64,000 bases of DNA, taken from Alteromonas sp. KUL42. GTDB taxonomy: Bacteria > Pseudomonadota > Gammaproteobacteria > Enterobacterales > Alteromonadaceae. A program made the translations under genes and the position numbers. The stretch lies in contig NZ_BJKK01000002.1 of assembly GCF_006538325.1 (NCBI RefSeq), positions 310,001 to 374,000 on the forward strand, read 5' to 3'. Shown here in pieces: positions 28,286 to 37,921 of the stretch (positions are counted from its first letter, which is position 1; each line of letters starts with the position of its first letter). The notes under the pieces are model-generated. The model was not told the DNA's origin. It did not search any database and worked only from the letters and a program-made list of their open reading frames with translations.

Positions 28286-28759
28286 TTACTGACGTTTAAT
28301 TGGAAGCTCTGTGGTGTTTTTAACCTGTTTTAACGCAAAGGTTGAGCTTAAGTGGTCAACCAAGGGAAGATGCGTTAATTTAGTTTTTAGCAGAAATTCG
28401 TATTCTTCAATGCTTTCGACGATGACCTTTAAGAGATAATCTTTTTCACCACTGGTGGTATGACACTCGACTATCTCGTCAATATTTTGCACTGCATTTT
28501 CAAAGTCTGTTAGTGAATCACCATCGTGATTTTTCAAAGTAACATAAATAAAAACAGACACGCCTAAGTTTAATTTCTTGTTGTTGAGCAGCGTTACTTT
28601 GCCAAGAATAATTCCATCGGCTTCCATGCGTTTTACACGGCGCCAACACGGTGTATGTGACAATCCAACTCTCTGGCTTAAGTCGGCCATAGATACGGTG
28701 GCATCCTGTTGTAACACCCGCAATATTTCTCGGTCAAACTTATCTAATTTCATTAACAT
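28286..28759 (-). CDS. Lrp/AsnC-family regulator
   Basis: A 157-residue protein with an N-terminal winged helix-turn-helix (LDKFDREILRVLQQDA, then MADLSQRVGLSHTPCWRRVKRM) and a C-terminal RAM/ligand domain (about 65-150). A second ATG at 28753 is equally possible. It is divergent from the Leu/Phe/Val dehydrogenase gene, and two perfect inverted repeats lie between them. It probably controls that gene in response to an amino acid; this resembles the BkdR/Lrp type of control. The ligand is not evident from sequence. Confidence 0.9.
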   Translation of the reverse strand: MLMKLDKFDREILRVLQQDATVSMADLSQRVGLSHTPCWRRVKRMEADGIILGKVTLLNNKKLNLGVSVFIYVTLKNHDGDSLTDFENAVQNIDEIVECHTTSGEKDYLLKVIVESIEEYEFLLKTKLTHLPLVDHLSSTFALKQVKNTTELPIKRQ

Positions 28760-28803
28760 TGTTTCCGTCGATATTATGATGTTTATTATATATCAAAAAA
28801 AAA

Positions 28804-28823
28804 TCTAGGATAGCTGTCCTAGA
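28804..28823. promoter_or_regulatory. Inverted repeat near the Lrp-type gene (operator candidate)
   Basis: TCTAGGA and TCCTAGA (7 bp each, perfect) are separated by six bases. The site lies 45 bp upstream of the Lrp-type gene, in the divergent promoter region. Confidence 0.5.
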
Positions 28824-28853
28824 AAATAAGTAATCAAATCTAATCCTTTTCAG

Positions 28854-28874
28854 TTTGTAAATTTCATTTACAAA
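28854..28874. promoter_or_regulatory. Inverted repeat upstream of ldh (TyrR-like or Lrp operator)
   Basis: TTTGTAAAT and ATTTACAAA are perfect 9-bp arms with a 3-bp spacer. It resembles a TyrR box, TGTAAA/TTTACA, but with a spacer of five instead of six, so TyrR binding is uncertain. Confidence 0.5.
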
Positions 28875-29002
28875 ACTTAGCAAGGCTTGTCCTCAGGTTA
28901 ATCATTTACACTGACGCCACAATGGATGAAATTTCTCTGCTCTTGCAGCTGAGACTATATTTCATCACGTACTTTCATTCACCATAGCGAGAGAGGGGAT
29001 AT

Positions 29003-30061
29003 ATGTCTGTTTTTGATCACCCAGAGTTCGATAAACACGAACATGTTGCATTTTATCACGACGAAAAAGCGGGCCTAAGTGCCATTATTGCAGTGCACAA
29101 TACTAATCTTGGTCCAGCGCTAGGTGGATGTCGTATGTGGCCTTACGTAAATAGCGGTGAAGCATTAACTGACGTACTTAGACTATCTAAAGGCATGACA
29201 TATAAAGCAGCAATGGCCAATATCGCCCTTGGAGGTGGTAAATCAGTGATTATCGGCGACCCTCGCAAGGCTAAAACACCAGAAATGATGAAAGCCATGG
29301 GTAAATTTGTCGATTCTTTGGGTGGGAAGTATTTTACGGCGGAAGACTCTGGTATTGCAGTAACAGACCTTCAAACCATGGCTACGGAATCAGAATTCAT
29401 TGCCGGTGTAAATGCTAAATACCATTACGCCGGTGAAGTACCTGATGGCAATCCAGCACCCTCTACAGCATATGGTGTATTTGTCGGTTTGAAAGCAACG
29501 GTGGAATACGCGCTAAATCGCGATTTAGAGGGCGTATCTGTGGCTATTCAAGGAATGGGACATGTTGGCTACCGTTTGGCTAAGCACCTTCACGAGCATG
29601 GCGCAAAGCTTTATGTTGCTGATATATATCCTGAAGGGGTAGAAAAAGCAGTTGCTGAATTCGGTGCAACAGCCGTGGCGCCAGAAGAAATTTTAAGTCT
29701 AGACGTTGATGTACTTGCACCTTGTGCGCTAGGTGCGGCTATTAATGATCAAACGTTGCCAACGATTAAAGCAAAAGTCATTGCCGGTGCGGCAAACAAC
29801 CAACTTGCTAGGGAAGATATTGGCGAACTATTGCAGCAGCGCGGAATCCTGTACGCTCCGGACTATGTTATTAATGCCGGTGGTGTTATCGATATTTTCC
29901 ATCAACGTATGCCAGAGAGTTCAAACGACGCTATGCGTACTCATATTGAGCAAATTGGCGATACATTAAAAGAGATATACGCGCGTGCCGAACAAGAAAA
30001 AGCAGCCACGAATCGCGTAGCGAATATGATTGCCGAAGAGAGATTTTCCACAAGGGGTTGA
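29003..30061 (+). CDS. Leucine/phenylalanine/valine dehydrogenase (Glu/Leu/Phe/Val family)
   Basis: A 352-residue NAD-dependent amino-acid dehydrogenase of the short family (leucine dehydrogenase is about 345-365). Visible features are GPALGGCRMW, the catalytic-lysine segment KGMTYKAAMANIALGGGKSVI (about 68-88), and the nucleotide-binding motif GMGHVGYRLAKHL. The protein deaminates a branched-chain or aromatic amino acid to the 2-oxo acid. The neighbouring regulators (Lrp type and TyrR) and the phenylalanine genes leave open whether leucine or phenylalanine is preferred. GAGAGAGGGG precedes the ATG. Confidence 0.92.
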   Translation: MSVFDHPEFDKHEHVAFYHDEKAGLSAIIAVHNTNLGPALGGCRMWPYVNSGEALTDVLRLSKGMTYKAAMANIALGGGKSVIIGDPRKAKTPEMMKAMGKFVDSLGGKYFTAEDSGIAVTDLQTMATESEFIAGVNAKYHYAGEVPDGNPAPSTAYGVFVGLKATVEYALNRDLEGVSVAIQGMGHVGYRLAKHLHEHGAKLYVADIYPEGVEKAVAEFGATAVAPEEILSLDVDVLAPCALGAAINDQTLPTIKAKVIAGAANNQLAREDIGELLQQRGILYAPDYVINAGGVIDIFHQRMPESSNDAMRTHIEQIGDTLKEIYARAEQEKAATNRVANMIAEERFSTRG

Positions 30062-30088
30062 AAACTCGTTACCAAATAGTCATAATGC

Positions 30089-30108
30089 GCCCCGCGTTGA
30101 TGCGGGGC
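30089..30108 (+). terminator. Hairpin after the dehydrogenase gene
   Basis: GCCCCGC, loop GTTGAT, GCGGGGC. A strong stem 28 bp after the stop but with a poor T-run, so only a probable terminator. Confidence 0.5.
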
Positions 30109-30160
30109 TCATGTTGACACACAGTCAGTTGTGAGTTTCTCTATTAATTGCGTTTTCTAT

Positions 30161-30271
30161 GGTAGGCTTTTGGTCCTCCCGCAATGATACTCTGTGAACT
30201 CGGTCAGGCCCGGAAGGGAGCAGCCGCAGCAGACGACTCATGTGCCGGGATGTGGCTGGAAGCCTGCCACC
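30161..30271 (+). ncRNA. ffs: Signal recognition particle 4.5S RNA
   Basis: The conserved SRP domain-IV hairpin is clear: GGTCAGGCCCGGAAGGGAGCAGCC on one side (contains the GGAA tetraloop and the asymmetric loop) and GTGCCGGGATGTGGCTGG on the other. The outer ends, GGTAGGCTT and AAGCCTGCC, pair to close the long helix. This is the small bacterial form. With the Ffh protein it targets membrane proteins. A TTCTTTCTTTTTT tail just after 30271 is the probable terminator. Confidence 0.95.
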
Positions 30272-30326
30272 AATTCTTTCTTTTTTAAGTAACTTCCCAT
30301 TTTATCATTGTATATTGTGTGGATAA

Positions 30327-30617
30327 CTACGCCTCTTCAGTCGCATTCTGTTTGTTTTTTTCTGCCTCATCTAAGTATTTGAGTGCTTTACTGATTGCGT
30401 GCTCCACGTTCATTTCCATTTGCTTACGTTCGCTCTGTGGTAAATAAAATGCCATATCTACTTCATAGCGTATGTAACGAGGAGGGACTTGGTTTAATGC
30501 TAGGCAGCATAAGTCAGCCAAATAGTCTGCATTTTTAGTTTGATCCAACTTGAGCTTGGCAATTCGTTCTAACACCAAGTGTTCATAATAGTTATGTATG
30601 TCGTCATCAAGTTTCAT
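30327..30617 (-). CDS. ComFB-like (late competence development) family protein
   Basis: The frame opens with GTG 30626, but ATG 30617 has AAGGTG seven bases before it and gives 96 residues. The segment NYYEHLVLERIAKL, then DYLADLCCLALNQVPPRYIRYEVDMAFYL (split: CLALNQVPPRYIR), is the ComFB signature, with the paired cysteines that bind metal in the Bacillus protein. In cyanobacteria, ComFB proteins bind c-di-nucleotides. The role here is unknown. The gene is single, on the opposite strand to its neighbours. Confidence 0.85.
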   Translation of the reverse strand: MKLDDDIHNYYEHLVLERIAKLKLDQTKNADYLADLCCLALNQVPPRYIRYEVDMAFYLPQSERKQMEMNVEHAISKALKYLDEAEKNKQNATEEA

Positions 30618-30862
30618 TTTAATCACCTTTTTATTTTAGAAACTATTTTATCCTTGTTGTTTACAATCAACACGTTAATTAAACATTACAATTTCGCTCA
30701 CTATAAATGTATAGCTGGTATTTTGTCGTTGTCGAGCTGGCAGTGATAAACTAGTTACCTCAAAGAGAAATTAGCATCTCGTCGGTTGTTGAATGTTGTT
30801 TTTTAGTGAACAGGTTTGTGATACGGGCGATGAATAAGAATATGAATAAAGGCATAAGCAAC

Positions 30863-31951
30863 ATGAAAAAGAATATTGAGCCATGCTATTACGGTGACTA
30901 CCTACAACTAGATAAGATCCTAGGCGCCCAGAAACTACAAAGTGCAAAGTACGGTGAACCTGCTCATGAAGAAACGCTATTTATCATAGTGCATCAAGTA
31001 TACGAGTTGTGGTTTAAGCAGGTGCTACATGAGCTAAATACAGTTATTGATACTTTCAATCAAGAGACAGTGAAAGACCAGCAGTTAACGCAAGTGGTAT
31101 TGCGCTTACAACGGGTTATACAAATACAACGTTTGATGAATGATCAAATTGCCATCATGGAAACAATGACACCGCAACAATTTCTCTCTTTCAGAGATTA
31201 CTTAGTACCTGCATCAGGTTTCCAAAGTATCCAGTTTAAACGTTTGGAAATTTCTTTGGGCTTGAAGCGTGAATATAGAATTGATTTTGATCAGCAGAGC
31301 TTTTATAACCGCTTGAATGATGACGACAGAGCACTTTTGGAAGGGTTGGAAAAAAAGCCGAGTTTGTTCGAATTAGTTGACAAGTGGTTATCGAGAATGC
31401 CGCTACTTAAAACCACCGATTTTGATTTTTGGGCGTATTATAAAAGCGCAGCGGATGAGATGTTATCAGACGATCGCAACACTATCGCTACCAATGACAC
31501 ACTTTCTGACGCAGATAAACGTCAAGAGATGAAAGATTGGCAGTCGACAAGAGACAACTTTGATGCGTTGTTCGAACATCAACAGTACGAAACGCTAAGA
31601 GAGGAAGGGAAGTTCCGACTTAGCCACGAAGCAATGCTATCAGCGCTTTTTATTAAACAGTACTCAGAAGAACCAATTTTCAATTTGCCCTTTCAATTAA
31701 TTACTGCGCTCACAGAAATTGATGAACAACTTACTATCTGGCGCTATCGTCATGCAATGATGGTACAGCGAATGCTAGGTACAAAAATAGGTACAGGAGG
31801 CTCTTCTGGGCATCATTATCTGAAAAAGACCACTGAGTCTAATCGAATCTTTCTTGATTTCTTCAATATGGCGACGTTCTTACTGCCTAAACATGCTCTT
31901 CCTACATTGCCTGATCCCGTAAGAAAGATGTTAGGTTTTTATCTAAACTAA
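30863..31951 (+). CDS. kynA: Tryptophan 2,3-dioxygenase
   Basis: Haem enzyme that opens the indole ring of tryptophan to N-formylkynurenine. The frame begins at GTG 30806, with ATG codons at 30830, 30842 and 30863. I chose 30863 (362 residues) because AAAGG stands 10 bp before it and homology starts at once (CYYGDYLQLDKILGAQKLQS). Also seen: HEETLFIIVHQVYELWFKQ (His in the substrate pocket) and GTGGSSGHHYLKKT (haem-pocket loop and proximal His region). The long form, with an insert in the middle, is nearer to animal TDO than to the roughly 300-residue Xanthomonas type. No other kynurenine-pathway gene is in the window. Confidence 0.92.
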   Translation: MKKNIEPCYYGDYLQLDKILGAQKLQSAKYGEPAHEETLFIIVHQVYELWFKQVLHELNTVIDTFNQETVKDQQLTQVVLRLQRVIQIQRLMNDQIAIMETMTPQQFLSFRDYLVPASGFQSIQFKRLEISLGLKREYRIDFDQQSFYNRLNDDDRALLEGLEKKPSLFELVDKWLSRMPLLKTTDFDFWAYYKSAADEMLSDDRNTIATNDTLSDADKRQEMKDWQSTRDNFDALFEHQQYETLREEGKFRLSHEAMLSALFIKQYSEEPIFNLPFQLITALTEIDEQLTIWRYRHAMMVQRMLGTKIGTGGSSGHHYLKKTTESNRIFLDFFNMATFLLPKHALPTLPDPVRKMLGFYLN

Positions 31952-32567
31952 ACATAAAGTCACCTTTAAATTTTGATTTTTTGTTAACGAAAGTAAAAAT
32001 AACCGCAATGTGATAACAAAATAAGAGTGGAACAGATTACTCTTCAAAACCAGTATTCTGTTTCACGTTTTCAAACATATTAGATAGTCTCTTTGATATA
32101 TCTAAGTGCTGGATTTGGGAATGTCTTATTTTTTCTCAAACAGCGATGTTCGAGTTTTCTTCTAGAAACTAGTTTTCCAAAGTAGTTTTGTTCACTTAAC
32201 CGCAACACAAATTTCCTAGATGAAAAGCGGCCTCGAAAGAATACATTTTTAACAGATTTTAAAACTAAAAGTCCTGTATTTTCATTACTCGCTTAAGAGA
32301 CGGAAATACTCCATTCATTGTTGTGCAAATAATGCACAGTAAAATCGCTCTTATGTAAAAAAAATGTAATTTGTAAGTTAAAATTTACGAAAGTGGAAAA
32401 TTTATAGAAAAAAAATTGAACTTTTGAATCCTTGGGTGATGATCTCAGTTGACCCTTCGATAGTGATGTGGTTATTATCAAAGTGAGGTTAAGACCTTAC
32501 TAATAATAATTCGTTCTAAACGATTGAAACACACACTAAGAGTTTTAGTGGTCCAGGGAGACAATAC
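31952..32567. other. Long intergenic region upstream of the TonB-dependent receptor
   Basis: 616 bp, AT-rich, no gene recognised. The only feature I would name is a candidate promoter, TTGACC (32449-32454), 17 bp, TTATTA (32472-32477), which would leave an untranslated leader of roughly 85 bases before the receptor. Confidence 0.4.
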
Positions 32568-35393
32568 ATGTTTACAAACACTAAGCTGGCTAAGTCAGTG
32601 AAGCTTGCTTGCGCGTTCGGTGCAGCATCAACTATCGGCTTCACTGGTGCAGTTAACGCACAGGAAGCAGAAGAAGCGGCAGAAGCTGTTGAGAAAATCG
32701 AAGTAACAGGTTCACGTATCCGCCGTACTGACATTGAAGGTGCAAACCCAGTTACCGTTATGTCACGAGTCGACATTGAAAGATTCGGTGTAACGTCAAT
32801 CGGTGACGTTCTTCAGGCAATCCCTTCTGCAGGTTCTGCAATCAACACAAATAACAACAACGGTGGTAATGGTACAACTACTATTAACATTCGTAATATC
32901 GGGTCTAATCGCACACTTGTGCTAGTTAACGGTAAGCGTTGGGCTCCTGGTCTAACTGGTTCAGTTGACCTTAACAACATCCCAGCTGCAATCATCGAGC
33001 GTATCGAAGTACTTAAAGACGGTGCTTCTGCGGTTTACGGTTCAGACGCAATCGCCGGTGTTGTAAACATTATCACTCGTCAAGATTTCGAAGGTGTTCA
33101 CGCTTCTTCTTACATTGGTGAGTACGACGAAGGCGACGGTAACAAAGAGCAATGGGATATCGGTTTTGGTACGTCTAACGACAAGGGCAACGTATACTTT
33201 AATATCAGTTATGTAGAAGAAGAGCCTACATTCGCTGGTGACCGTGCTATCTCTGCAGTCCCTGTTTTTGGTGCACCTACTGGCTATGGCGGTTCATCAG
33301 GTACACCAAACGGTCGCTTCTTTCATTCCGATGAAACCGGTACAATGTTTAATTCGCAACTTGACGGTAATGGCGATATTATTCCTTGGACTGGTAGTAG
33401 TGCTTTTAACTTCGCACCACTTAACTATTTATCTACGCCTCAAGAGCGCACCAATATCTATTCTCAGGGACGTTATGAATTAACAGACAACCTGAGTGTT
33501 AACGTGACAGGTTTCTACGGTAATCGTCGTTCATCACAGCTCCTTGCGCCTACGCCATTGTTCTTAGGCTTTGCTGCGGGTACTTCTGGTGTCACTATTG
33601 CTGCTAACAACCCTTACAACCCGCTCGGTATTGATTTATCAGACCAAAATGGTTGGGGCGAGCCAGGAAGTCTATATTTCTACGGTCGTCGTATGTTAGA
33701 AGCGGGATATCGTCAATTTTCTCAGAATGTTGACCAATTCCAGTTCAACGGTGGTTTTGAAGGTGTTATTGAGCTAGGCGATAAAGAGTTCTTCTGGGAC
33801 GCGACATATACATATGCAGATATTACTCAGAATACGCTAACAGACGGTCTTCTTAATATGGACCGCGTTGCTATAGCACTTGGTGATGTAGATACATGTG
33901 CAGCGACAGACGGTTGTGTACCACTTAACCTATTTGGCGGTTCTACTGCAATCGGTGAAGGTACAATCACGCAAGAAATGCTTGATTACATTCAGTTCAC
34001 AGCGCAAGATGCTTTGAACTCTACACTTGAAAGCTACGCGCTTAACCTTTCTGGTGAATTATTTGAGCTTCCAGCTGGTTACCTTGCATTCGCAACAGGT
34101 TACGAAAAACGCTGGCAGTCAGGTTACGATCAACCAGACGCGCTAATTGCTGCGGGTATCACTTCTGGTAACTCTCGTCAGCCTACTCAAGGTGCATTCA
34201 GTGTTGAAGAGATGTACCTAGAATTAGCTGTGCCTCTACTATCAGACATGCCGTTTGCTGAGCAACTAGATCTTGAACTTGCTACTCGCTATTCTGACTA
34301 CAGCAACTTCGGAGACACGACAAACTCTAAAGTCGGTCTTAAATGGCGTGTTAACGAAGATTTGGTAGTTCGCGGTACTTGGTCTGAAGCATTCCGTGCT
34401 CCTTCGCTGTCTGAATTGTTCTTAGGTAACAGTGATAGCTTCCAAACACTACAAGACCCATGTAACAACGGTGGTGGTAGTGCCCCAGGTTGTACGGGTG
34501 TTCCTGATAGTTACGAACAGCCTAATCCACAGATCAGAACTACCGTTGGTGGTAATTCTGACCTTTTACCTGAAGAGGCAGAAAGCTTTACTTACGGTTT
34601 CGTATACTCACCTGCGCAAGTTGAAGGTCTTTCAATTACGTTTGACGTATTCGATATCGAAGTTGATAACGCTGTATCAACAGTTGGTGCACAGAACATT
34701 TTAGACACTTGTGCTAGAACTGGTACTCAGTTCTGTTCACTAATTGAACGTAATGCTGGTGGTGTTGTAACAGAATTGTTCAACGGTTTGGTCAACCTTG
34801 GTGGTCAGACAACGTCTGGTTTCGATTATAACGTAGCTTATAACTTTGAGACTGAGTTTGGTGACTTCCGTGTAAACTGGGACGGTACTTATATAGATGA
34901 GCGTACGTCTATTTTCGTAGACTTTGATACAGGTGAAAGCACTGCCGAGAACGAAGCTGGTAAAGCGTTCGACCGTGACATTGTGCCACGTCTTCGTACT
35001 AACTTGTCAGTTACTTGGTCATATGAAGATTGGACTGCTAACTACCTTGTTCGCTACATTGGCAACACGACTGAAGCTTGCTCATTTGATGATGACACGG
35101 ATGCTGATGGTAATTACTTAGAAGATACATTGTGTAGTGATCCGGGTGAGACTACATTTAATGATGATGGAGATCTAGTTAAAGATAGTTACAATGAACT
35201 AGAAGCGATGGCTTACCACGATGTTTCAGTAGGTTACGCAGTAACTGATAACCTACGTGTTACGCTTGGTGTTAACAACTTGTGGGATACAGATCCAGAA
35301 ATCTCTTTCACAACATTTGCTAACAGCTTCGACCCATCAATGTATGAAGTGCCTGGACGTTTCTTCTACGGCCGTGTAAATGTAGAATTCTAA
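32568..35393 (+). CDS. TonB-dependent outer-membrane receptor
   Basis: A 941-residue receptor with signal peptide (about 1-31, ending AVNAQ), TonB-box region ([12 protein letters not shown], about 42-53), plug (about 58-165, with [19 protein letters not shown] and [19 protein letters not shown]) and a beta-barrel ending in the aromatic VNVEF. This plug type is common among marine receptors grown on protein or peptides, but the substrate cannot be told from sequence. A GGGAG site precedes the ATG. Four 2-oxoglutarate oxygenase genes follow it. Confidence 0.9.
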   Translation: MFTNTKLAKSVKLACAFGAASTIGFTGAVNAQEAEEAAEAVEKIEVTGSRIRRTDIEGANPVTVMSRVDIERFGVTSIGDVLQAIPSAGSAINTNNNNGGNGTTTINIRNIGSNRTLVLVNGKRWAPGLTGSVDLNNIPAAIIERIEVLKDGASAVYGSDAIAGVVNIITRQDFEGVHASSYIGEYDEGDGNKEQWDIGFGTSNDKGNVYFNISYVEEEPTFAGDRAISAVPVFGAPTGYGGSSGTPNGRFFHSDETGTMFNSQLDGNGDIIPWTGSSAFNFAPLNYLSTPQERTNIYSQGRYELTDNLSVNVTGFYGNRRSSQLLAPTPLFLGFAAGTSGVTIAANNPYNPLGIDLSDQNGWGEPGSLYFYGRRMLEAGYRQFSQNVDQFQFNGGFEGVIELGDKEFFWDATYTYADITQNTLTDGLLNMDRVAIALGDVDTCAATDGCVPLNLFGGSTAIGEGTITQEMLDYIQFTAQDALNSTLESYALNLSGELFELPAGYLAFATGYEKRWQSGYDQPDALIAAGITSGNSRQPTQGAFSVEEMYLELAVPLLSDMPFAEQLDLELATRYSDYSNFGDTTNSKVGLKWRVNEDLVVRGTWSEAFRAPSLSELFLGNSDSFQTLQDPCNNGGGSAPGCTGVPDSYEQPNPQIRTTVGGNSDLLPEEAESFTYGFVYSPAQVEGLSITFDVFDIEVDNAVSTVGAQNILDTCARTGTQFCSLIERNAGGVVTELFNGLVNLGGQTTSGFDYNVAYNFETEFGDFRVNWDGTYIDERTSIFVDFDTGESTAENEAGKAFDRDIVPRLRTNLSVTWSYEDWTANYLVRYIGNTTEACSFDDDTDADGNYLEDTLCSDPGETTFNDDGDLVKDSYNELEAMAYHDVSVGYAVTDNLRVTLGVNNLWDTDPEISFTTFANSFDPSMYEVPGRFFYGRVNVEF

Positions 35394-35430
35394 TTCAGAC
35401 TTGAATTAGTAGTTCATCATACTTAAATTA

Positions 35431-35454
35431 AAAGGCCTCGAAAGAGGCCTTTTT
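35431..35454 (+). terminator. Terminator after the receptor
   Basis: AAAGGCCTC, loop GAAA, GAGGCCTTTTT: a compact, strong terminator 15 bp before the next start codon. Readthrough may still feed the next gene. Confidence 0.92.
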
Positions 35455-35468
35455 CGTAAGGAGAAATC

Positions 35469-36599
35469 GTGGTTAATCTTCAACATCTGCTTACGCAAGC
35501 CGATGCATGTTTTCAATCAGGAAGAACTGACGAAGCCTATTCTTTTTTAAAAGATGCAGGACAACAAGGACATATCTACGCAGCATTAGATTTTGCTTAC
35601 TTTACTGCGAAGGATAATTCAGATTCTGCAATTAGTTATTTAAATTCACTTAGTAACAGTGATAACTCAACAGTCGTATATCATAAGTGCCTCATACACA
35701 GGTTTTACCGCGAAAGGGCGATGTCGCAAACGACCATTCAACAATTGGTTATGCTGGCCCAAAAAGGGCACGCAGAGTCGTCGATAGTATTGTTAAGTTG
35801 GTGTGTTGATGATGCTTCCTTATTTTCTTTACTTCAGTCACATCTTGCATTTTATAGCCCTAATATACACAAACAATTGTTTCAGCCTTTAACAGACACA
35901 GAAGCTAAAGATTACGTTTTAGACATTGAACTTATAACAAAAGTCATACAGCGTAGAGAGCAAAAAGTACTAGCGGGTGTTTCGAAGAGCATTAGCGATG
36001 ACAAAGATATTAAAGTACTTGAAGATGCGCTTTCACCATTTGAATGCAACTACATGATAGCGCGTTATCACAGCTTACTTGAACCTTCACTTGTTTTAAA
36101 TCCTATTGATGGTCGCCCAATGCAAGATACGGTGCGAACCAGCGAAGTCGCTGTGATATCAAGTAATGTGGTTGATTGGATTTGTCGTGATATTGATTTA
36201 AAAATGTCATTACTTTCAGGTTCTAAAGTGAATCACGGTGAACCATTGAATTTATTGTGTTACCAGAATGGTCAGCAGTATAAGCCTCATTTTGATGCTT
36301 TTAGTGAAGAGCAGCTTAAGCAGAAATCTATACAAGAAGAAGGTGGGCAAAGAACCCATACCATTATTGCTTACTTAAATACGCTGCATGAAGGTAGTAC
36401 GTCGTTTCCAAAGCTGAAATTAGAGGTAGTGCCAGAGCAAGGGAAACTACTCACTTTTACCAATGTTGATAACAACAACAAGTTAAAGCAAACCAGTTAT
36501 CACTGTGGTAACCCTGTTGTGTCAGGAAAGAAATGGATCCTTACAAAATGGGTAAGGTCAAACCAAACAGAGTATGGTACGCTAGTTCACGGCGGTTAA
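35469..36599 (+). CDS. Fe(II)/2-oxoglutarate oxygenase, prolyl-4-hydroxylase type, with repeat-rich N-terminus
   Basis: A 376-residue protein starting at GTG with AAGGAG before it. Residues 1-125 look like short helical (Sel1/TPR-like) repeats. The C-terminal part (about 185-370) is the P4Hc double-stranded beta helix: iron ligands His274 and Asp276 (PHFDAF) and His345 (SYHCGNP), with Lys355 ten residues later as the 2-oxoglutarate salt-bridge residue, exactly the prolyl-hydroxylase spacing. No signal peptide, so cytoplasmic. The target is unknown. It is the first of four such enzymes in 5 kb. Confidence 0.87.
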   Translation: MVNLQHLLTQADACFQSGRTDEAYSFLKDAGQQGHIYAALDFAYFTAKDNSDSAISYLNSLSNSDNSTVVYHKCLIHRFYRERAMSQTTIQQLVMLAQKGHAESSIVLLSWCVDDASLFSLLQSHLAFYSPNIHKQLFQPLTDTEAKDYVLDIELITKVIQRREQKVLAGVSKSISDDKDIKVLEDALSPFECNYMIARYHSLLEPSLVLNPIDGRPMQDTVRTSEVAVISSNVVDWICRDIDLKMSLLSGSKVNHGEPLNLLCYQNGQQYKPHFDAFSEEQLKQKSIQEEGGQRTHTIIAYLNTLHEGSTSFPKLKLEVVPEQGKLLTFTNVDNNNKLKQTSYHCGNPVVSGKKWILTKWVRSNQTEYGTLVHGG

Positions 36600-36624
36600 G
36601 TTAACAAACATTCAAGGATGTAAA

Positions 36625-36888
36625 ATGAAAAAAGTAATACTCTTAAGTCTTCTTTCTACACTTGCTATGGCGGGGTGTGGTTCTACTTCTTCTTCAAACA
36701 AGTCTGCTGAATTCGCAGCAAACGACGATGATGGCATGACTTGTAAAATGGAAAAGAAAGTTGGCTCTAACATGATGCGTAGAGTTTGCTATACAGCAGA
36801 AGAGCGTGAACAGCAAGAAGAAGCCGCTCGCGAAGCATGGACTCGCATGCAACGCGGTACTGAGACCGGCGGCGGTGATGGTGAGTAA
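36625..36888 (+). CDS. Small lipoprotein of unknown function
   Basis: An 87-residue protein with a lipoprotein signal: lipobox AMAGC, so Cys18 is the anchor. The mature part is short, contains two Cys (in MTCKME and RRVCYT), is charged and ends in Gly/Asp. Related small lipoproteins with an E-R-E-rich tail are common in Alteromonadales, but no function is known to me. AGGATG precedes the start. It lies between two oxygenase genes. Confidence 0.8.
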   Translation: MKKVILLSLLSTLAMAGCGSTSSSNKSAEFAANDDDGMTCKMEKKVGSNMMRRVCYTAEEREQQEEAAREAWTRMQRGTETGGGDGE

Positions 36889-36908
36889 ATCGGCGGTAAA
36901 TAAACAAT

Positions 36909-36937
36909 AAAGGGCTACATGTTGTAGCCCTTCTTTT
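36909..36937 (+). terminator. Terminator after the small lipoprotein gene
   Basis: AAGGGCTACA (36910-36919), loop TGT, TGTAGCCCTT, then a T-rich tail. Confidence 0.85.
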
Positions 36938-36955
36938 ATAATACTTCTATTTTTT

Positions 36956-37915
36956 ATGATCAAAGAAATCCAACAAGCCCTTTCCGCGCAAAATTACGAC
37001 AAAGCTATACAACTTTATTACTCATGGTTTGAGCGCGAACCTAAATATTTCGATTTATCCGTTGGACAAGTTAATCCGGACCGGGCAACACATATAGCAA
37101 ATGCTGCCAATTTAGCGAGACGAGTCGGTTACTTAGAACTCCAGTTTGTCGAGAATGTCTCCTTGCGTTTAGGTGCGATGCTCAAAACACTATTCGGTCT
37201 ACAGCTCGCCAATTTTAATAACTCGCTACAAAAGCCCAATTTTCTGTATATTCCAGATTTGCCGAGTACGCCGTTTTTCACTTCGTCAGAGATTCCATTA
37301 CTCGATGAATGGGTTAATTCACTTAAACCATACAAAACCGAGTTGCTTAATGTAGGAAAGCACGCTAAAGCAAGTTATGTAGACGAATTCGACAATTTAC
37401 CAGAATCTAGCGAATGGGATGCACTAAAAGAGCAGTGGCTTTCTACGCATTTTATAAAAGGTGGCGAGCCATGTGAGGCGTTTGATAGTTTGAGTGATGG
37501 CTTGAAAGAGTTGTTGACGAACGGACCATTGGCAAATTGCCCTCCACATGCCCCAGAGGTTTTTATTTCAGTATTAGAGCCAGGTGCATATATTCCGCCA
37601 CATTATGGTATTTCGAATTGTAAACTGACCGTGCATATACCGTTATTGATAAACGAAAATGCATCGCTAACGGCCGGGAATGAAACCTTTGTTTGGGATA
37701 GGTCAAATAATGTCATGGTATTTGATGATAGCTTTTTACACTCAGCAAAAAACGAAGGTGATCAGGTTCGTGTTGTGCTTATTTGTGATGTGTGGAATCC
37801 ACATTTAACCGAATCAGAGCGGTCTGCGTTGACCAAATTTATGAGAATATTTGATCAGTGGAAGCAAAACATAGGTAAGCTTGCTAATTTAGATGCACAG
37901 TTGTACAAACGCTAA
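36956..37915 (+). CDS. Aspartyl/asparaginyl beta-hydroxylase family protein
   Basis: A 319-residue protein. Residues about 1-60 are helical. The C-terminal half is the Asp/Asn hydroxylase fold: His216 in IPPHYG, His262 in SFLHSA and Arg272 in DQVRVVL fit the family's iron ligands (only two, both His) and 2-oxoglutarate-binding Arg. The end WNPHLTESERSAL is also typical of the family. No signal peptide. The substrate is unknown. It ends 6 bp before the next oxygenase gene, so the two are coupled. Confidence 0.88.
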   Translation: MIKEIQQALSAQNYDKAIQLYYSWFEREPKYFDLSVGQVNPDRATHIANAANLARRVGYLELQFVENVSLRLGAMLKTLFGLQLANFNNSLQKPNFLYIPDLPSTPFFTSSEIPLLDEWVNSLKPYKTELLNVGKHAKASYVDEFDNLPESSEWDALKEQWLSTHFIKGGEPCEAFDSLSDGLKELLTNGPLANCPPHAPEVFISVLEPGAYIPPHYGISNCKLTVHIPLLINENASLTAGNETFVWDRSNNVMVFDDSFLHSAKNEGDQVRVVLICDVWNPHLTESERSALTKFMRIFDQWKQNIGKLANLDAQLYKR

Positions 37916-37921
37916 TTAATT

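Noticed and set aside
32213..32240. GCGGCCTCGAAAG in the long gap, similar to the terminator at 35431
   Set aside because: Only a short match with no second stem arm; treated as chance.
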